Made by a program: the position numbers and the translations under genes
NCBI RefSeq assembly: GCF_012933505.1
Contig: NZ_JABBNB010000012.1
Span: 62,001-126,000, forward strand
Source of the DNA: Gordonia asplenii
GTDB lineage: Bacteria; Actinomycetota; Actinomycetes; Mycobacteriales; Mycobacteriaceae
Length of the DNA stretch: 64,000 nucleotides
Direction of reading: 5' to 3'
Part shown: positions 25,242 to 34,352 of the stretch, piece after piece
Layout of the letters: each line of letters begins with the position of its first letter
Numbering within the stretch: the stretch's first letter is position 1
The notes under the pieces: generated by a model
The model's input: only the letters and a program-made list of their open reading frames with translations
Databases searched by the model: none
Told to the model about the DNA's origin: nothing

Positions 25242-26671
25242 CGGCCGTCACCGGGCCCGCCGACGACGTCGACGCGGGCGAGACGACGGACCTGCCCGAC
25301 GGTTTCCAGGTCCAGATCGACATGGCCTGCGTCCGCGGCGGCGACCTGCGCTACCTGGTCGGCGGCTCGCCGACGCGGCTGATGCGCATGAGCGACCGGG
25401 CACTGGGGATGACGTCCGGCGACGGACGGATCGAGGTGTGCGACGCCGCCACGCGGTCGCTCGCCCGAACGCTCCTGGCGTCGGGCATCGCCAATCCGCG
25501 GCCGATGTTCGGGCCGTCGAGCGCCGAGGTCACCGTGGTGATCCCGGTGCGCGGCAATCAATCCGGCATCGACCGGCTCCTCAAGGCACTCCCGGCGGGG
25601 ATCGCGGCGATCGTCGTCGACGACGGTTCCCATATCCCCATCACCGTTTCCGGAGACGGCGTCACCGTGCTGCGGCTGCCGGAGAACCGTGGGCCGGCCG
25701 CCGCGCGCAATGCGGGGGCGGCCGCGTCGACGACCGACTTCGTCGCCTTCCTCGACTCCGACGTGGTGCCGTCGGGGGACTGGCTGACCATGTTGATGGG
25801 GCATTTCTCCGACCCGCTGGTCGCCGTCGTCGCGCCGCGGATCGTCGGGCTGAACCGGACGACCAAATCCCCGGTGGAGCGTTACGAAAACGGCTTCTCC
25901 TCGCTCGACATGGGCCCGCATGAGGGCGCGGTGACGCCGGGAACCCGCATCCCATACGTACCGAGCGCGGCAATGATCGTGCGGCGCAGCGCTTTTGCAG
26001 GATTCGACGAGTCGCTTCGGGTAGCCGAGGACGTCGACCTGTGTTGGCGGACCCATCAGGCGGGTCGACTGATCCGTTACGACCCGGTCGCGACGGTGGC
26101 CCACGACCACCGCACGACGCTGCGCTCAGTCTTGGGGCGACGACGCTTCTACGGCACCGGGGCAGCATCGCTCGCCGACCGGCACCAGGGGCTCGCCGCC
26201 CCGGTGGTGATGCGGATACCGTTGGCTATCGCCGTGGTGGCCCTGTTGTCGCGGACCAGAGTCGGCCTGCTGATCGCCGTGTTCTGCATCGCCCAGATGA
26301 GTTGGCGGCTGCGTCGCCGACTCGGCGAACTGCCCTCCGGCACCGCGGTGACCGCGGAGATGATGAGCAAGGCGGTCGGCTTCGGTCTGTTGCAGGCGGC
26401 CGGAGCGGTCTGCCGACACTACTGGCCGGTGACCGTGCTCGGTGCGCTCGTGTCGGGCCGATTCAGACTCCTGGTCCTGCAGATCGCCGTCGTCGAGGCG
26501 CTGACGATGTGGTTCCGCGCGGCGATGGTCGAAGACCATGCTCCGACGGTCGGGCCGCTCACCTATTTCGTGCTGCACCGTCTCGACGATCTCGCCTACG
26601 GGGCCGGGCTGTGGCAGGGTGCACTGGCCGCGCGCGACTTGTCGGCACTGCGGCCGGAGTTGATTCCGTAA
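25238..26671 (+). CDS. mftF: Mycofactocin glycosyltransferase MftF
   Basis: A 477-residue GT2-family enzyme from ATG 25238. An N-terminal ~90 residues specific to MftF precede the GT-A fold: VTVVIPVRGN, IVVDDGS, RGPAAARNAG-like NRGPAAARN, FLDSDVVP (DxD-type metal site) and EDVDLCWR. C-terminal hydrophobic helices from ~residue 330 tether it to the membrane. It adds the beta-1,4-glucose chain to premycofactocin. It is coupled to mftE by overlap and followed by mftG after three bases. Confidence 0.95.
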   Translation: MTAVTGPADDVDAGETTDLPDGFQVQIDMACVRGGDLRYLVGGSPTRLMRMSDRALGMTSGDGRIEVCDAATRSLARTLLASGIANPRPMFGPSSAEVTVVIPVRGNQSGIDRLLKALPAGIAAIVVDDGSHIPITVSGDGVTVLRLPENRGPAAARNAGAAASTTDFVAFLDSDVVPSGDWLTMLMGHFSDPLVAVVAPRIVGLNRTTKSPVERYENGFSSLDMGPHEGAVTPGTRIPYVPSAAMIVRRSAFAGFDESLRVAEDVDLCWRTHQAGRLIRYDPVATVAHDHRTTLRSVLGRRRFYGTGAASLADRHQGLAAPVVMRIPLAIAVVALLSRTRVGLLIAVFCIAQMSWRLRRRLGELPSGTAVTAEMMSKAVGFGLLQAAGAVCRHYWPVTVLGALVSGRFRLLVLQIAVVEALTMWFRAAMVEDHAPTVGPLTYFVLHRLDDLAYGAGLWQGALAARDLSALRPELIP

Positions 26672-26674
26672 CGC

Positions 26675-27991
26675 ATGACAGCGTCGTCGAGGCACCGTGC
26701 CGACGTGGTGATCGTCGGCGCGGGCAGCGCCGGAAGCGTGCTGGCGGAACGTCTTTCGCGTGATCCGCGACGCCGGGTCGTGTTGCTGGAGGCCGGGCCC
26801 GCCGCCCCGCTGTCGGGGCCGCTCGACACCCTGCCGATCGGCCCGTCGTCGAGCTATGTGCGTGGGTACACGACGGTGGACCGGGGCCTGTCGATCGTGC
26901 GCGGCCGCGGGCTCGGCGGGTCGTCCGCGGTCAACGGGGGCTATTTCCTGCGCTGGCATCGGTCCGATCTGGCCGATCTCGTCGAACGGGGTCCGTGGTC
27001 GGCGCAGCGGATCGAGGCGGCCTACCGCGAACTCGACGACGCGATGTCGGTGAGTCCGTGGCACGACGACGAACTCAGCGATGCATCCGTGGCGTTCGAG
27101 AACTACTGGTCCGCGCGTGGTGATGTCCGCGACCCCGACGATCCCTGGCCGATCGTCGGGCTCAACCGGGTCCGCAGCAATCGGCGTGGGCGCCTGCGGT
27201 TCTCGGCATTCGACGGCTACCTCGGCGCAGCGATCTCGCGGCCGAATCTGACGGTCGTGTCGGGCGCCGACGTCGAGCGCGTCCGGGGCGGCGATACCGC
27301 GGTCAGCGGCGTGGACGTCGTCGTCGACGGCGGGCCGGTCCGCTTCGACGCCGGGCAGGTGATTGCGTGCGCGGGCACCATCGGGACGGGGGAGCTGCTG
27401 CTGCGGTCGGGGCTCGTCGCCGGTCCGCTGAAGCTCATCGAACATCGCGAGGTGCTGGTACGTTACCGGCGGCGGCACGTCGGCACCCTCCCGCCGACTG
27501 TTCTACAGAGCGTCGTCCACACCGCGGACGGTTGCGAAATTCGTTGTTATACCGATGATTTCGCTCGATTCATCGATGGCGTGCCCGGGTCGGGGCCGGC
27601 GGTCGGCGTGGCAGCGATGTCGCCGGGCGTGCCCGGCCGGCTGGGCTCGGCCGGCGGCGAGGTGACCGTCGACCTGGGCGGGCCGTCGGCACAGTGGAGC
27701 GCGGGTGCGGTCGACGACGCGGTGGGGTCGGTGGTGCAGATGCTGACGTCGGCGGAGTTCGCCGACATCGTCGAGCCGGATTCGGTTGCCGTGCAACAGG
27801 ACCCGTCGACATCGCAACACGCGTGCGCGACGCTGCCGCTCGGCGCCGCAACCGACTGGACCGGCGCGGTCGACGGTGTCGACGGACTGCACGTCGTGGA
27901 CGGCTCGATTCTTCCGTGCGCCGGGCGCAGCGGTCCGCACGCGACCATCATGCTGCTGGCGTGTTTGATCGGTGACGACCTGATCGGCTGA
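26675..27991 (+). CDS. mftG: GMC-family FAD oxidoreductase MftG
   Basis: A 438-residue glucose-methanol-choline family flavoprotein. The N-terminal FAD fold is DVVIVGAGSAGSVLAERL, followed by GRGLGGSSAVNG. The C-terminal half has HACATLPLG and LHVVDGSILP with a GPHATIM active-site His region. MftG is thought to reoxidise mycofactocinol and route electrons to the respiratory chain. At this length it is shorter than typical GMC enzymes, as usual for MftG. It closes mftEFG and is followed by a repeat block. Confidence 0.92.
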   Translation: MTASSRHRADVVIVGAGSAGSVLAERLSRDPRRRVVLLEAGPAAPLSGPLDTLPIGPSSSYVRGYTTVDRGLSIVRGRGLGGSSAVNGGYFLRWHRSDLADLVERGPWSAQRIEAAYRELDDAMSVSPWHDDELSDASVAFENYWSARGDVRDPDDPWPIVGLNRVRSNRRGRLRFSAFDGYLGAAISRPNLTVVSGADVERVRGGDTAVSGVDVVVDGGPVRFDAGQVIACAGTIGTGELLLRSGLVAGPLKLIEHREVLVRYRRRHVGTLPPTVLQSVVHTADGCEIRCYTDDFARFIDGVPGSGPAVGVAAMSPGVPGRLGSAGGEVTVDLGGPSAQWSAGAVDDAVGSVVQMLTSAEFADIVEPDSVAVQQDPSTSQHACATLPLGAATDWTGAVDGVDGLHVVDGSILPCAGRSGPHATIMLLACLIGDDLIG

Positions 27992-28004
27992 ACCGGGTCA
28001 CCGT

Positions 28005-28115
28005 GGTTTCGACACGCTCGTCGCTAACGCTCCTCACGGCTCAACCAGCGGAGAAGCCTGCCATCGGTGAATCCAGGCTCAACCAGCGGCTGGGGCCTGC
28101 CGTCGGCGGATCCAG
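28005..28115 (-). repeat. Dispersed repeat block after mftG
   Basis: It begins GGTTTCGACACGCTCG and runs through GGCTCAACCAGCGG, then two further modules GGTGAATCCAGGCTCAACCA and GGATCCAGGCTGAACCGG. The short modules match those at 9421 and 60102, which places a TGGATTCACCG element beside the main unit. Confidence 0.8.
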
Positions 28116-28245
28116 GCTGAACCGGAGTGCCGTCTCGCCGCGAGGGGAGTTCTCCCCATTGTCGCAGGTCGGGTGCGGGTTTTGAATTGTGTTGTGGCCG
28201 TCCACGGACGGACCCGGGCCGTATTTCAGGAACAGGACTCGCACC

Positions 28246-28473
28246 ATGAACACAGCATTCAAACGCGCGCTGGCCGGCGGACTGCTGGCCATGGCCGCGG
28301 TCGCCGTTGGCGGGCCGGCCGAGGCGTCGGCTCACGGTTACAGCTACCACTACTATTACTTCCGCCCGGACTACCCGACTCACCAGAACATCGTCGGACT
28401 GAGCACCCCGAATCCCTCGAAGGGCGACTGCAAACCCTTCTGCGGGGACATTCGGCTCAAGCCCGCTTTCTGA
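28246..28473 (+). CDS. Small secreted protein of unknown function
   Basis: ATG 28246 opens a 75-residue protein. The N-terminus (MNTAFKRALAGGLLAMAAVAVGG is the positively charged start and hydrophobic core, residues 1-23) is a Sec signal peptide with cleavage probably after AEASA. The mature part is about 45 residues, with a striking HGYSYHYYYF cluster and two cysteines in CKPFCGD that could form a disulphide. I do not recognise a family. The ORF lies between a repeat block and the FAD oxidase gene. Confidence 0.65.
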   Translation: MNTAFKRALAGGLLAMAAVAVGGPAEASAHGYSYHYYYFRPDYPTHQNIVGLSTPNPSKGDCKPFCGDIRLKPAF

Positions 28474-28517
28474 GCGGGCCCGGGCGCGGGTCGTCGAACA
28501 TAGGGCAAGATCGGGGG

Positions 28518-29882
28518 ATGGCTGTCGATATCTCCACCCTTGTCGCCGCGCTGCCCGCGGGTCGCGTCGTCACCGATCCGGATGTGCTGGGCGCATACCG
28601 ATTCGACCGCGCCAACGACCCGGATGCCGGCACTCCGCTCGCGGTGGTGCGCCCGACGTCGACCGAGCAGGTCCAGGCGGCGGTCCGCTGGTGCTCGCAG
28701 CGCGCGGTGCCGATGGTGGTGCGCGGCGCGGGAACCAGCCTGTCCGGGGGATCGACAGCGGTCGACGGCGCGGTGACGATCTGCACCGAGCAGATGACCG
28801 ACATCACCGTCGACGTGGCGACACGGACCGTCGTCGCTCAACCGGGAGCACTCAACGCCGATGTGAAAGCCGCTGCCGCGCAACATGGTCTGTGGTATCC
28901 GCCGGATCCGTCGTCGTTCGAGATCTGCTCGATCGGCGGCAACATCGCGACCAACGCGGGCGGGCTGTGCTGCGTGAAATACGGCGTCACCGTCGAGTAT
29001 GTGCTCGGTCTGCAGGTGGTGCTGGCCGACGGTCGGGCGGTACGACTCGGTGGCCGTCAGCTCAAAGACTCGGCCGGGTTGCCGTTGACGAAACTGTTCG
29101 TCGGAAGCGAGGGCGTTCTCGGCATCGTCACCGAGGTGACCCTGCGGCTACTGCCGGCTCAGTCGACCCCGGCCACCGTCGTCGCGAGCTTTCCGTCCGT
29201 CGTCGAAGCCACTCGCGCTGTACTCGACATCACCGCGCAGATCCGCCCCGCGATGCTCGAGTTCATGGACAGCGTCGCGATCAACGCCGTCGAGGACATG
29301 CTGAAGATGGACCTCGACCGGTCGGCGGGCGCGATGCTGGTGGCGCAGTCCGACGCCGCCGGACCGGCCGTCGCCCACGAGGTGGCGATCATCGAGGCGG
29401 CATTCGCCGAACACGGTGCGACAGAGTGCTTTTCGACGACGGACCCGGAGGAAGGGGAGATGTTCACCGCGGCGCGGCGCGCTGCGATCCCCGCCGTGGA
29501 ACGCTTGGGCCCGCTGCTCCTCGAGGACGTGGGCGTGCCGTTGCCGCAGTTGCCGGATCTGGTCGCCGGTGTCGCGGAAATCGCCACGACCAACGACGTG
29601 ACGATCTCCGTCATCGCCCACGCGGGCGACGGAAACACGCACCCGCTGATCGTGCACGACCCCGACGACGCCGACGAAACCCGAAGAGCCAACAAGGCTT
29701 TCGGTCAGATAATGGACCTCGCCATCGAACTCGGCGGCACCATCACCGGCGAGCACGGGGTCGGGAGGTTGAAGAAAGGCTGGCTGCCCGATCAGGTCGG
29801 CCCCGACGTAATGGAGATGACCGCGATGATCAAGAAAGCGCTCGACCCGCAGGGCCTGCTCAACCCGGGAGTGGTGCTGTGA
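28518..29882 (+). CDS. FAD-linked (GlcD/D-lactate dehydrogenase-type) oxidase
   Basis: A 454-residue protein from ATG 28518 after GGGGG. It is a vanillyl-alcohol-oxidase-fold flavoprotein: VVRGAGTSLSGGS (FAD PP-loop), SIGGNIATNAGG, GSEGVLGIVTEVTLRL, a HAGDGNTHP histidine site and a C-terminal GEHGVGRLKKGWL then DPQGLLNPG. These motifs mark the GlcD, D-lactate and D-2-hydroxyglutarate dehydrogenase group. There are no GlcE/F subunits nearby. The stop overlaps the next gene (GTGA). Confidence 0.88.
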   Translation: MAVDISTLVAALPAGRVVTDPDVLGAYRFDRANDPDAGTPLAVVRPTSTEQVQAAVRWCSQRAVPMVVRGAGTSLSGGSTAVDGAVTICTEQMTDITVDVATRTVVAQPGALNADVKAAAAQHGLWYPPDPSSFEICSIGGNIATNAGGLCCVKYGVTVEYVLGLQVVLADGRAVRLGGRQLKDSAGLPLTKLFVGSEGVLGIVTEVTLRLLPAQSTPATVVASFPSVVEATRAVLDITAQIRPAMLEFMDSVAINAVEDMLKMDLDRSAGAMLVAQSDAAGPAVAHEVAIIEAAFAEHGATECFSTTDPEEGEMFTAARRAAIPAVERLGPLLLEDVGVPLPQLPDLVAGVAEIATTNDVTISVIAHAGDGNTHPLIVHDPDDADETRRANKAFGQIMDLAIELGGTITGEHGVGRLKKGWLPDQVGPDVMEMTAMIKKALDPQGLLNPGVVL

Positions 29883-30307
29883 GCTATTCCTTCGACGATC
29901 CCGCCATTCAACAGTTCCTGACCGAGGGCACCAGGACCGGACACCTCGCTTACACCGCGTCCGACGGGCGGCCGCTGACGGTGCCGATCTGGTTCGTCGT
30001 CGACGGCGATCGGCTGGCCTTCAACACGGGCGCGAGCACCGCGAAAGCCCGTGCCATGCACCGGGATTCGCGCGTCTCACTCTGTGTGGACGTTCAACAC
30101 CCGCCGTACGCGTTCGTCACCGTGCAGGGGACCGTCGAACTGTCCGACGACCTCCCCGAGGTGAAACGAATCGCCACGGCCTGCGGCGGCCGGTACATGG
30201 GAGCTGAACGCGCCGACGAGTTCGGCGAGCGCAACGGCGTGCCGGGCGAGCTGGTCATCTGGATCACTCCGGTGAAGGTGCTGGCGCAGCTGGACGCGAC
30301 GGCATGA
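29879..30307 (+). CDS. PPOX-class, probably F420-dependent, flavoprotein
   Basis: A 142-residue split-barrel protein from GTG 29879, overlapping the FAD oxidase stop. It shows the pyridoxamine-oxidase-like order: TGHLAYTASDGRPLTVPIWF at residues ~20-40, FNTGASTAKARAMHRD, then VSLCVDVQHPPYAFVTVQG. Actinobacterial members usually bind F420 and reduce small organic substrates or act in F420-linked stress defence. The link to the upstream flavin oxidase is by coupling only. Confidence 0.82.
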   Translation: MSYSFDDPAIQQFLTEGTRTGHLAYTASDGRPLTVPIWFVVDGDRLAFNTGASTAKARAMHRDSRVSLCVDVQHPPYAFVTVQGTVELSDDLPEVKRIATACGGRYMGAERADEFGERNGVPGELVIWITPVKVLAQLDATA

Positions 30308-30455
30308 GGTGAGCGCGGCCGTTCGTCGGCCGAGCCGGCGGCGGCGGGGTTGATCTGTCGATGCGTCGAGTCGCGTGATCGCCGCGGCGGTATGGGCGAT
30401 ATTTGCCTTGCTAACCAACCTTCCGGCGGATGGGGGAACCATCTAGGGTCGGCGC

Positions 30456-31796
30456 ATGGCAGCAGTGTGGAGTTCCGTGAAACGGTATGTGGTGACGTTA
30501 CGAACACCGGAGTTCGGCGTCTCATCGCGCCGACGCGGTGAGACGGGTCGGCGGCCGCTGCTGACCGCGTGGTCGGTGGTGGTCACCGCGGTGGTGGCCT
30601 CGGTCGTGATCGGGTCGGCGCCGGCATCGGCCGCACCTCAGGGTTACGCGCCCGGTCCGGCATGTGCCTGGCAATTGATGTCCAACAGCACCGACCTGAA
30701 CGTCGCGTTCCCCGACGCCAACGCCACCTACTGGGTGCTCCCGTACATGCTCGGCAGCGGTGACTCGATCAGCCTGTCGGGCACCTACCCGACGGCGCGG
30801 TACTTCTCCCTCAACACCTATGGGACCGACTTCAACACCGTCGACACGCTGCGCGACAACCAGATTCGTCCACTCGCCGGAGGCAATCCCTATGCGTCGA
30901 CGGCGGCGGCGTCGCAGTTGGGCCGCGGCAAGTGGCAGGCCACGGTGGTCAACCGACCCGCGGACCACGCCCGCAACGAGATTCGCGGACTGCCCGCACC
31001 GGGCAAACAGCGAATCCCGTTGGGATTCCTGATCATCCGGGTGTACGTCCCGAACAATCCGGCATCGGCGAACGGCGGGGTGACGCTGCCTGACGTCACG
31101 ATGCATCTCGGTGGCACGTCGGTGTCGTTGCCGCCGTGCGCGATTCCGTTCAATCCGCGCAACTACAGCGGTCCGATCGCGGCCGCGATGACCACGGTGT
31201 TCGATCAAGCCATCGGCAAGGCGGCCGCCAACTCGTTCCCCGCGAATTCGCCGGAGGCCGTGTTCGTGAACCCCGCCAGCACCGCCGGACTGTTTCCCAA
31301 CGGGGACAACAAGTACATCGGTGCCGCGCTGACCTACCGGCCGGGCCGGGTGGCGGTGGTGCGGGCGAAGGCCCCGAGCTTCCCGAACACGCGCAGCGGT
31401 GCCTCGCCCGCGCAACCCGGCGTCGACCTTCGCTACTGGTCGATGTGTCAGAACGACAAGGTGAGTCCGTATCCCGTGGTGGCGTGCAAGTCGGACTTTC
31501 AGACGCGCATCGATTCCGCCGGCTACTACGCGTATGTCGTCGCTGCGCCGCAGGATATGGCGTCGTCGTCGGATCCGGCGCTGACCGTGATCCCGTGGGG
31601 CTCGACGTCGGTGCCCAAGAAGGTGGTGTTCCTGCGGTACATGCTGCCGTCGTCGGCGTTCTATCCGATGACGGTGCAGGCCGAGCAGGCCCAGCACACC
31701 GACCCGGCGTCGACGATGGGCGCGTACTACCCGCGGGCGACCTACTGCGACGTCACGGTGCTACGCAGTCGTGGCTGGCAGGGGTGCTTCGGATAG
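30456..31796 (+). CDS. Large secreted protein of unknown function
   Basis: A 446-residue protein. A ~45-residue charged N-terminus leads to a hydrophobic core and an AxA-type cleavage site near residue 60 (APASAAP). The mature domain is ~385 residues with several Cys (CAWQL, PPCAIPF, SMCQNDK, VACKSDF, YCDV, GCFG) that would pair extracellularly. Motifs such as YFSLNTYGTD and IPLGFLIIRVYVPN weakly recall DUF1214-like folds; I am not sure of this. A shorter start at an internal Met is possible. The function is unassigned. Confidence 0.75.
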   Translation: MAAVWSSVKRYVVTLRTPEFGVSSRRRGETGRRPLLTAWSVVVTAVVASVVIGSAPASAAPQGYAPGPACAWQLMSNSTDLNVAFPDANATYWVLPYMLGSGDSISLSGTYPTARYFSLNTYGTDFNTVDTLRDNQIRPLAGGNPYASTAAASQLGRGKWQATVVNRPADHARNEIRGLPAPGKQRIPLGFLIIRVYVPNNPASANGGVTLPDVTMHLGGTSVSLPPCAIPFNPRNYSGPIAAAMTTVFDQAIGKAAANSFPANSPEAVFVNPASTAGLFPNGDNKYIGAALTYRPGRVAVVRAKAPSFPNTRSGASPAQPGVDLRYWSMCQNDKVSPYPVVACKSDFQTRIDSAGYYAYVVAAPQDMASSSDPALTVIPWGSTSVPKKVVFLRYMLPSSAFYPMTVQAEQAQHTDPASTMGAYYPRATYCDVTVLRSRGWQGCFG

Positions 31797-31802
31797 TCGG
31801 AG

Positions 31803-32285
31803 TTACTTCGGCGTCACCCACGTGGTGATGTCGCAGTGCACCACCTCGACACCTTTGGTGTCGCGGATCTCGACGTTGACCACGACGTCGGCGCCGGTGG
31901 TGATGGCGTCGAAGTCGATGGTCGACAGTCGGGCCTCGGCGGTGAGCCGGGTGGTGGCCTTCGCGAGGTAGGCGGTGTTCATCGCCTTGGGGATCCAGCG
32001 GTGCGTCGAGGGTGTGGTGGCCTCCATCAGCATGCCCATCGACGCCTCGGCGAGGTTGCAGGCCGCGATGGCGTGGAAGGTGCCGATGTGATTGTGCACG
32101 CCGAACCAGTTGGGTGCGGTGACCTTGCAGTAGCCGGGCTCCATCTCGGTGACCAGCGGTAGGACGGTGCCGAAGTAGGGGACCTTCGCCACCATGCCGA
32201 GTGAGAACAAGGTGTTGCCGAAGGCGTTGTTGGGGAGCCTCTTGCGCAGGGCGTAGGTCGCGCTGCTGCCGTGGGTGTCAGACAT
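31803..32285 (-). CDS. Hotdog-fold DUF4442-type protein
   Basis: A 160-residue single hotdog domain: WFGVHNHIGTFHAIAACNLAEASMG at residues ~60-84 contains the hotdog active-site helix, and a PKAMNTAYLAKATTRL strand pair follows. DUF4442 proteins resemble PaaI-type thioesterases but often lack a clear catalytic acid, so enzymatic activity is uncertain. It lies 45 bp downstream of the DUF4173 gene's stop on the same strand, and an inverted repeat sits 9 bp before its ATG. Confidence 0.85.
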   Translation of the reverse strand: MSDTHGSSATYALRKRLPNNAFGNTLFSLGMVAKVPYFGTVLPLVTEMEPGYCKVTAPNWFGVHNHIGTFHAIAACNLAEASMGMLMEATTPSTHRWIPKAMNTAYLAKATTRLTAEARLSTIDFDAITTGADVVVNVEIRDTKGVEVVHCDITTWVTPK

Positions 32286-32293
32286 GCCCCTAC

Positions 32294-32309
32294 CTTACCG
32301 CTAAGTAAG
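32294..32309. promoter_or_regulatory. Inverted repeat before the hotdog gene
   Basis: CTTAC-CGCTAA-GTAAG, 9-24 bp upstream of the hotdog ATG. It could be an operator or part of the promoter on the minus strand; no other copy was seen. Confidence 0.4.
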
Positions 32310-32330
32310 ATAGGGGCGCCGACGTCGGGC

Positions 32331-33968
32331 TCAGCGATGGGTCACGTGCCGGACGCAGTGCTCGTCGTACCACCGGTCGGCCTGCGCCGGCGGGGTGTAA
32401 CGGGAGAACGTGAAGGCCCGCCAACTCCGGGCGGCGTCGTGGTCGCGCGCGAACCGCCAGTCGACGCAGGCGCGCAAATCGGCTGGGAGACGGTCGAATT
32501 CGCCCGACGCATCCGCCGAGAGCCCACCCAGATAAAAGGTATCGAGCTTGCCCGCCGTCTCGAAGCGGTCGATGTTGTACGACGCGATGCGTTGGTCGGG
32601 GTTGATCGCGGCGAAACCCACCGTCGCGAACAGCCCGGCGACGACGATCGATTTGGTCAGCCACACCGTGCTCATCCGTGCACCGGCGATCAAGAAGCCC
32701 ACGATCACGATGCCCACCAGCAGTTCGACGAAGATCCCGAAGATGCGCTCCTCGGTCATGCCGTAGGAATGGATGTAGCCGGTCATCCGATGAATCGCCG
32801 ACGCCCCGACCGCCAGCGTCGCGATGCACAACCCACCGAGCAGAATCCGGGCCGCCCGACGGGAGCGTGCGTCGTCGGCGTCGACGAAATGCCACGCGCT
32901 CACGGTGACTCCGATGACCAGTACCCCGACGATCAGCAACTGCCAGAAGCCTTGGACGGCGTACTGCGAATAGGTGAGATCAGCTGTGCGTCTGACGAAG
33001 TCGTCGCCGCCGAACCAGGCGGTCGCCTGCACGCCGAGAAACAACAGGAACATCGCGAACAACGCGCCGACCGGGGTGGCCCACGCCCAGATCGGCGTCG
33101 TCGGGCGTGGGCGGTCGGGATAGTCGGTGCCCTGGGAGACGAGCGCGATGCCGCCGAGAGTGACGACCGCGACGAATATTCCGCTGAACAATGCGGCGGC
33201 TATCGTCGGTCCGGCGTCGGTGGAGATCTGGATCTTGAACAGTGAACCGAAGGTGGCGTCGGCGCTGGCGAACAGTGCGCCGAAGACGACGAGCAGGACG
33301 ATCGTCGTCGTGGCGACCACCGCTATCAATGTGATCGACGGCCGGGTGCCGGTGCGCGCGACCCGCGGTGGTCGGCGCACCGCGGTCACGGCGGCCAGGA
33401 ACGGTGCGAGGAACGGGCTCAACGAGGCGAGCCACAGGCCCCGGATGCCACGTGCTTCGACGAACAGCGCCGCCGACGCCACGACCGCGGCGAAGAGACA
33501 GAAGACGGTGACCCATCCGGCGGCGCGAAACGTCGGGACGAGGAGAAGGGCGACGACGCCGACCATGACGGCGATCCAATAGGGCGACAGCCGCCGGCGA
33601 AAGTCGTCGGGGGCCGACCACATCACCGTCGCAACCGCTGCGATTCCGGTGATGGTCAGGCCGATGCCGAGATCGGCCGGCCGCCAGCAGAGTGCGCCGA
33701 GGACGCCGACCGCGAGGGCCGACAGCAGCGTCGAACGGGGAAAGACCACGTCGGTGTGACGCGAGACCCACCATGCGACGTGGGGTGTGCGTCGCGGGGG
33801 CGGTGCCGCGCGGGTCGGCGAATCCGACGGTGGTGGATCGGTCGTCAACGTCGGGGACGTCGGCGCGGCGTCGGACGGTTCGTCGGGACGTGGCGTCGAG
33901 GTCGGGTCGGATGCATCCGTTGACGAGTTACCCGGCGTCGATGAGTCGGGTTCAGAGTTCTCGGGCAT
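32331..33968 (-). CDS. DUF4173-family integral membrane protein
   Basis: A 545-residue protein. The first ~70 residues are Ser/Thr/Pro/Asp-rich and probably disordered and cytoplasmic. About eleven hydrophobic segments follow, with the DUF4173 pattern IASYNIDRFETAGKLDTFYLGGLSAD near the C-terminus (quoted only in part: NIDRFETAGK, FYLGGLSAD). The last ~90 residues are soluble. Members are multi-pass membrane proteins of unknown function, sometimes beside sensor systems. The start is the first ATG, with GAAAGGT upstream. Confidence 0.82.
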   Translation of the reverse strand: MPENSEPDSSTPGNSSTDASDPTSTPRPDEPSDAAPTSPTLTTDPPPSDSPTRAAPPPRRTPHVAWWVSRHTDVVFPRSTLLSALAVGVLGALCWRPADLGIGLTITGIAAVATVMWSAPDDFRRRLSPYWIAVMVGVVALLLVPTFRAAGWVTVFCLFAAVVASAALFVEARGIRGLWLASLSPFLAPFLAAVTAVRRPPRVARTGTRPSITLIAVVATTTIVLLVVFGALFASADATFGSLFKIQISTDAGPTIAAALFSGIFVAVVTLGGIALVSQGTDYPDRPRPTTPIWAWATPVGALFAMFLLFLGVQATAWFGGDDFVRRTADLTYSQYAVQGFWQLLIVGVLVIGVTVSAWHFVDADDARSRRAARILLGGLCIATLAVGASAIHRMTGYIHSYGMTEERIFGIFVELLVGIVIVGFLIAGARMSTVWLTKSIVVAGLFATVGFAAINPDQRIASYNIDRFETAGKLDTFYLGGLSADASGEFDRLPADLRACVDWRFARDHDAARSWRAFTFSRYTPPAQADRWYDEHCVRHVTHR

Positions 33969-34139
33969 AACGGGCGGACCTTTCTGGTGCCGAAAACGGT
34001 GAAGTCCGACAACGAGTGGTAGGTCACAAAGGTTCCCGGGGCCGGCTCGCGCTCAGAGCTCGTAATCTGACTTTGTCGACCGCGCGCTCACTCGGGAGGG
34101 AGTCGACGATGCGCCAGCAGCTCGATCGACACCGCGTTG
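33969..34139. other. Gap upstream of the SRPBCC remnant
   Basis: No gene is seen. The frame of the SRPBCC remnant stays open leftwards through this gap to about 34080, but the translation (Arg/Ser-rich) does not look like the missing N-terminal half of the domain. Confidence 0.5.
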
Positions 34140-34352
34140 ATGGGCACCTTGGAGTGGCGGTATCGCCTTGCGCTCGAGGGCTCGGCGACCCGGGTGACCG
34201 AGTCTTACGTCGTTCTGAAGCCGGTCACCGCGATCGGCTGGTTTCTCCTCGGCACGGTCCTGCGCGATCGCGACCGCAGAGCGACGTTGCGCGCCGGTAT
34301 GCGCCATACCTTGTCTCAGATCAAGGCGGCGGCGGAATCGGAATCCGGCTGA
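34140..34352 (+). pseudogene. C-terminal remnant of an SRPBCC-family protein
   Basis: About 71 codons survive. The piece reads as the end of a START/SRPBCC (polyketide cyclase-like) domain: TLEWRYRLALEG, then TRVTESYVVLKP, a hydrophobic AIGWFLLGTVL and a final amphipathic helix (RAGMRHTLSQIKAAAESE). Family members are about 140-160 residues, so the N-terminal half is missing. It lies just upstream of the S10 operon promoter. An unrelated small ORF is the alternative, but the domain-like C-terminal half argues for a decayed gene. Confidence 0.5.
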
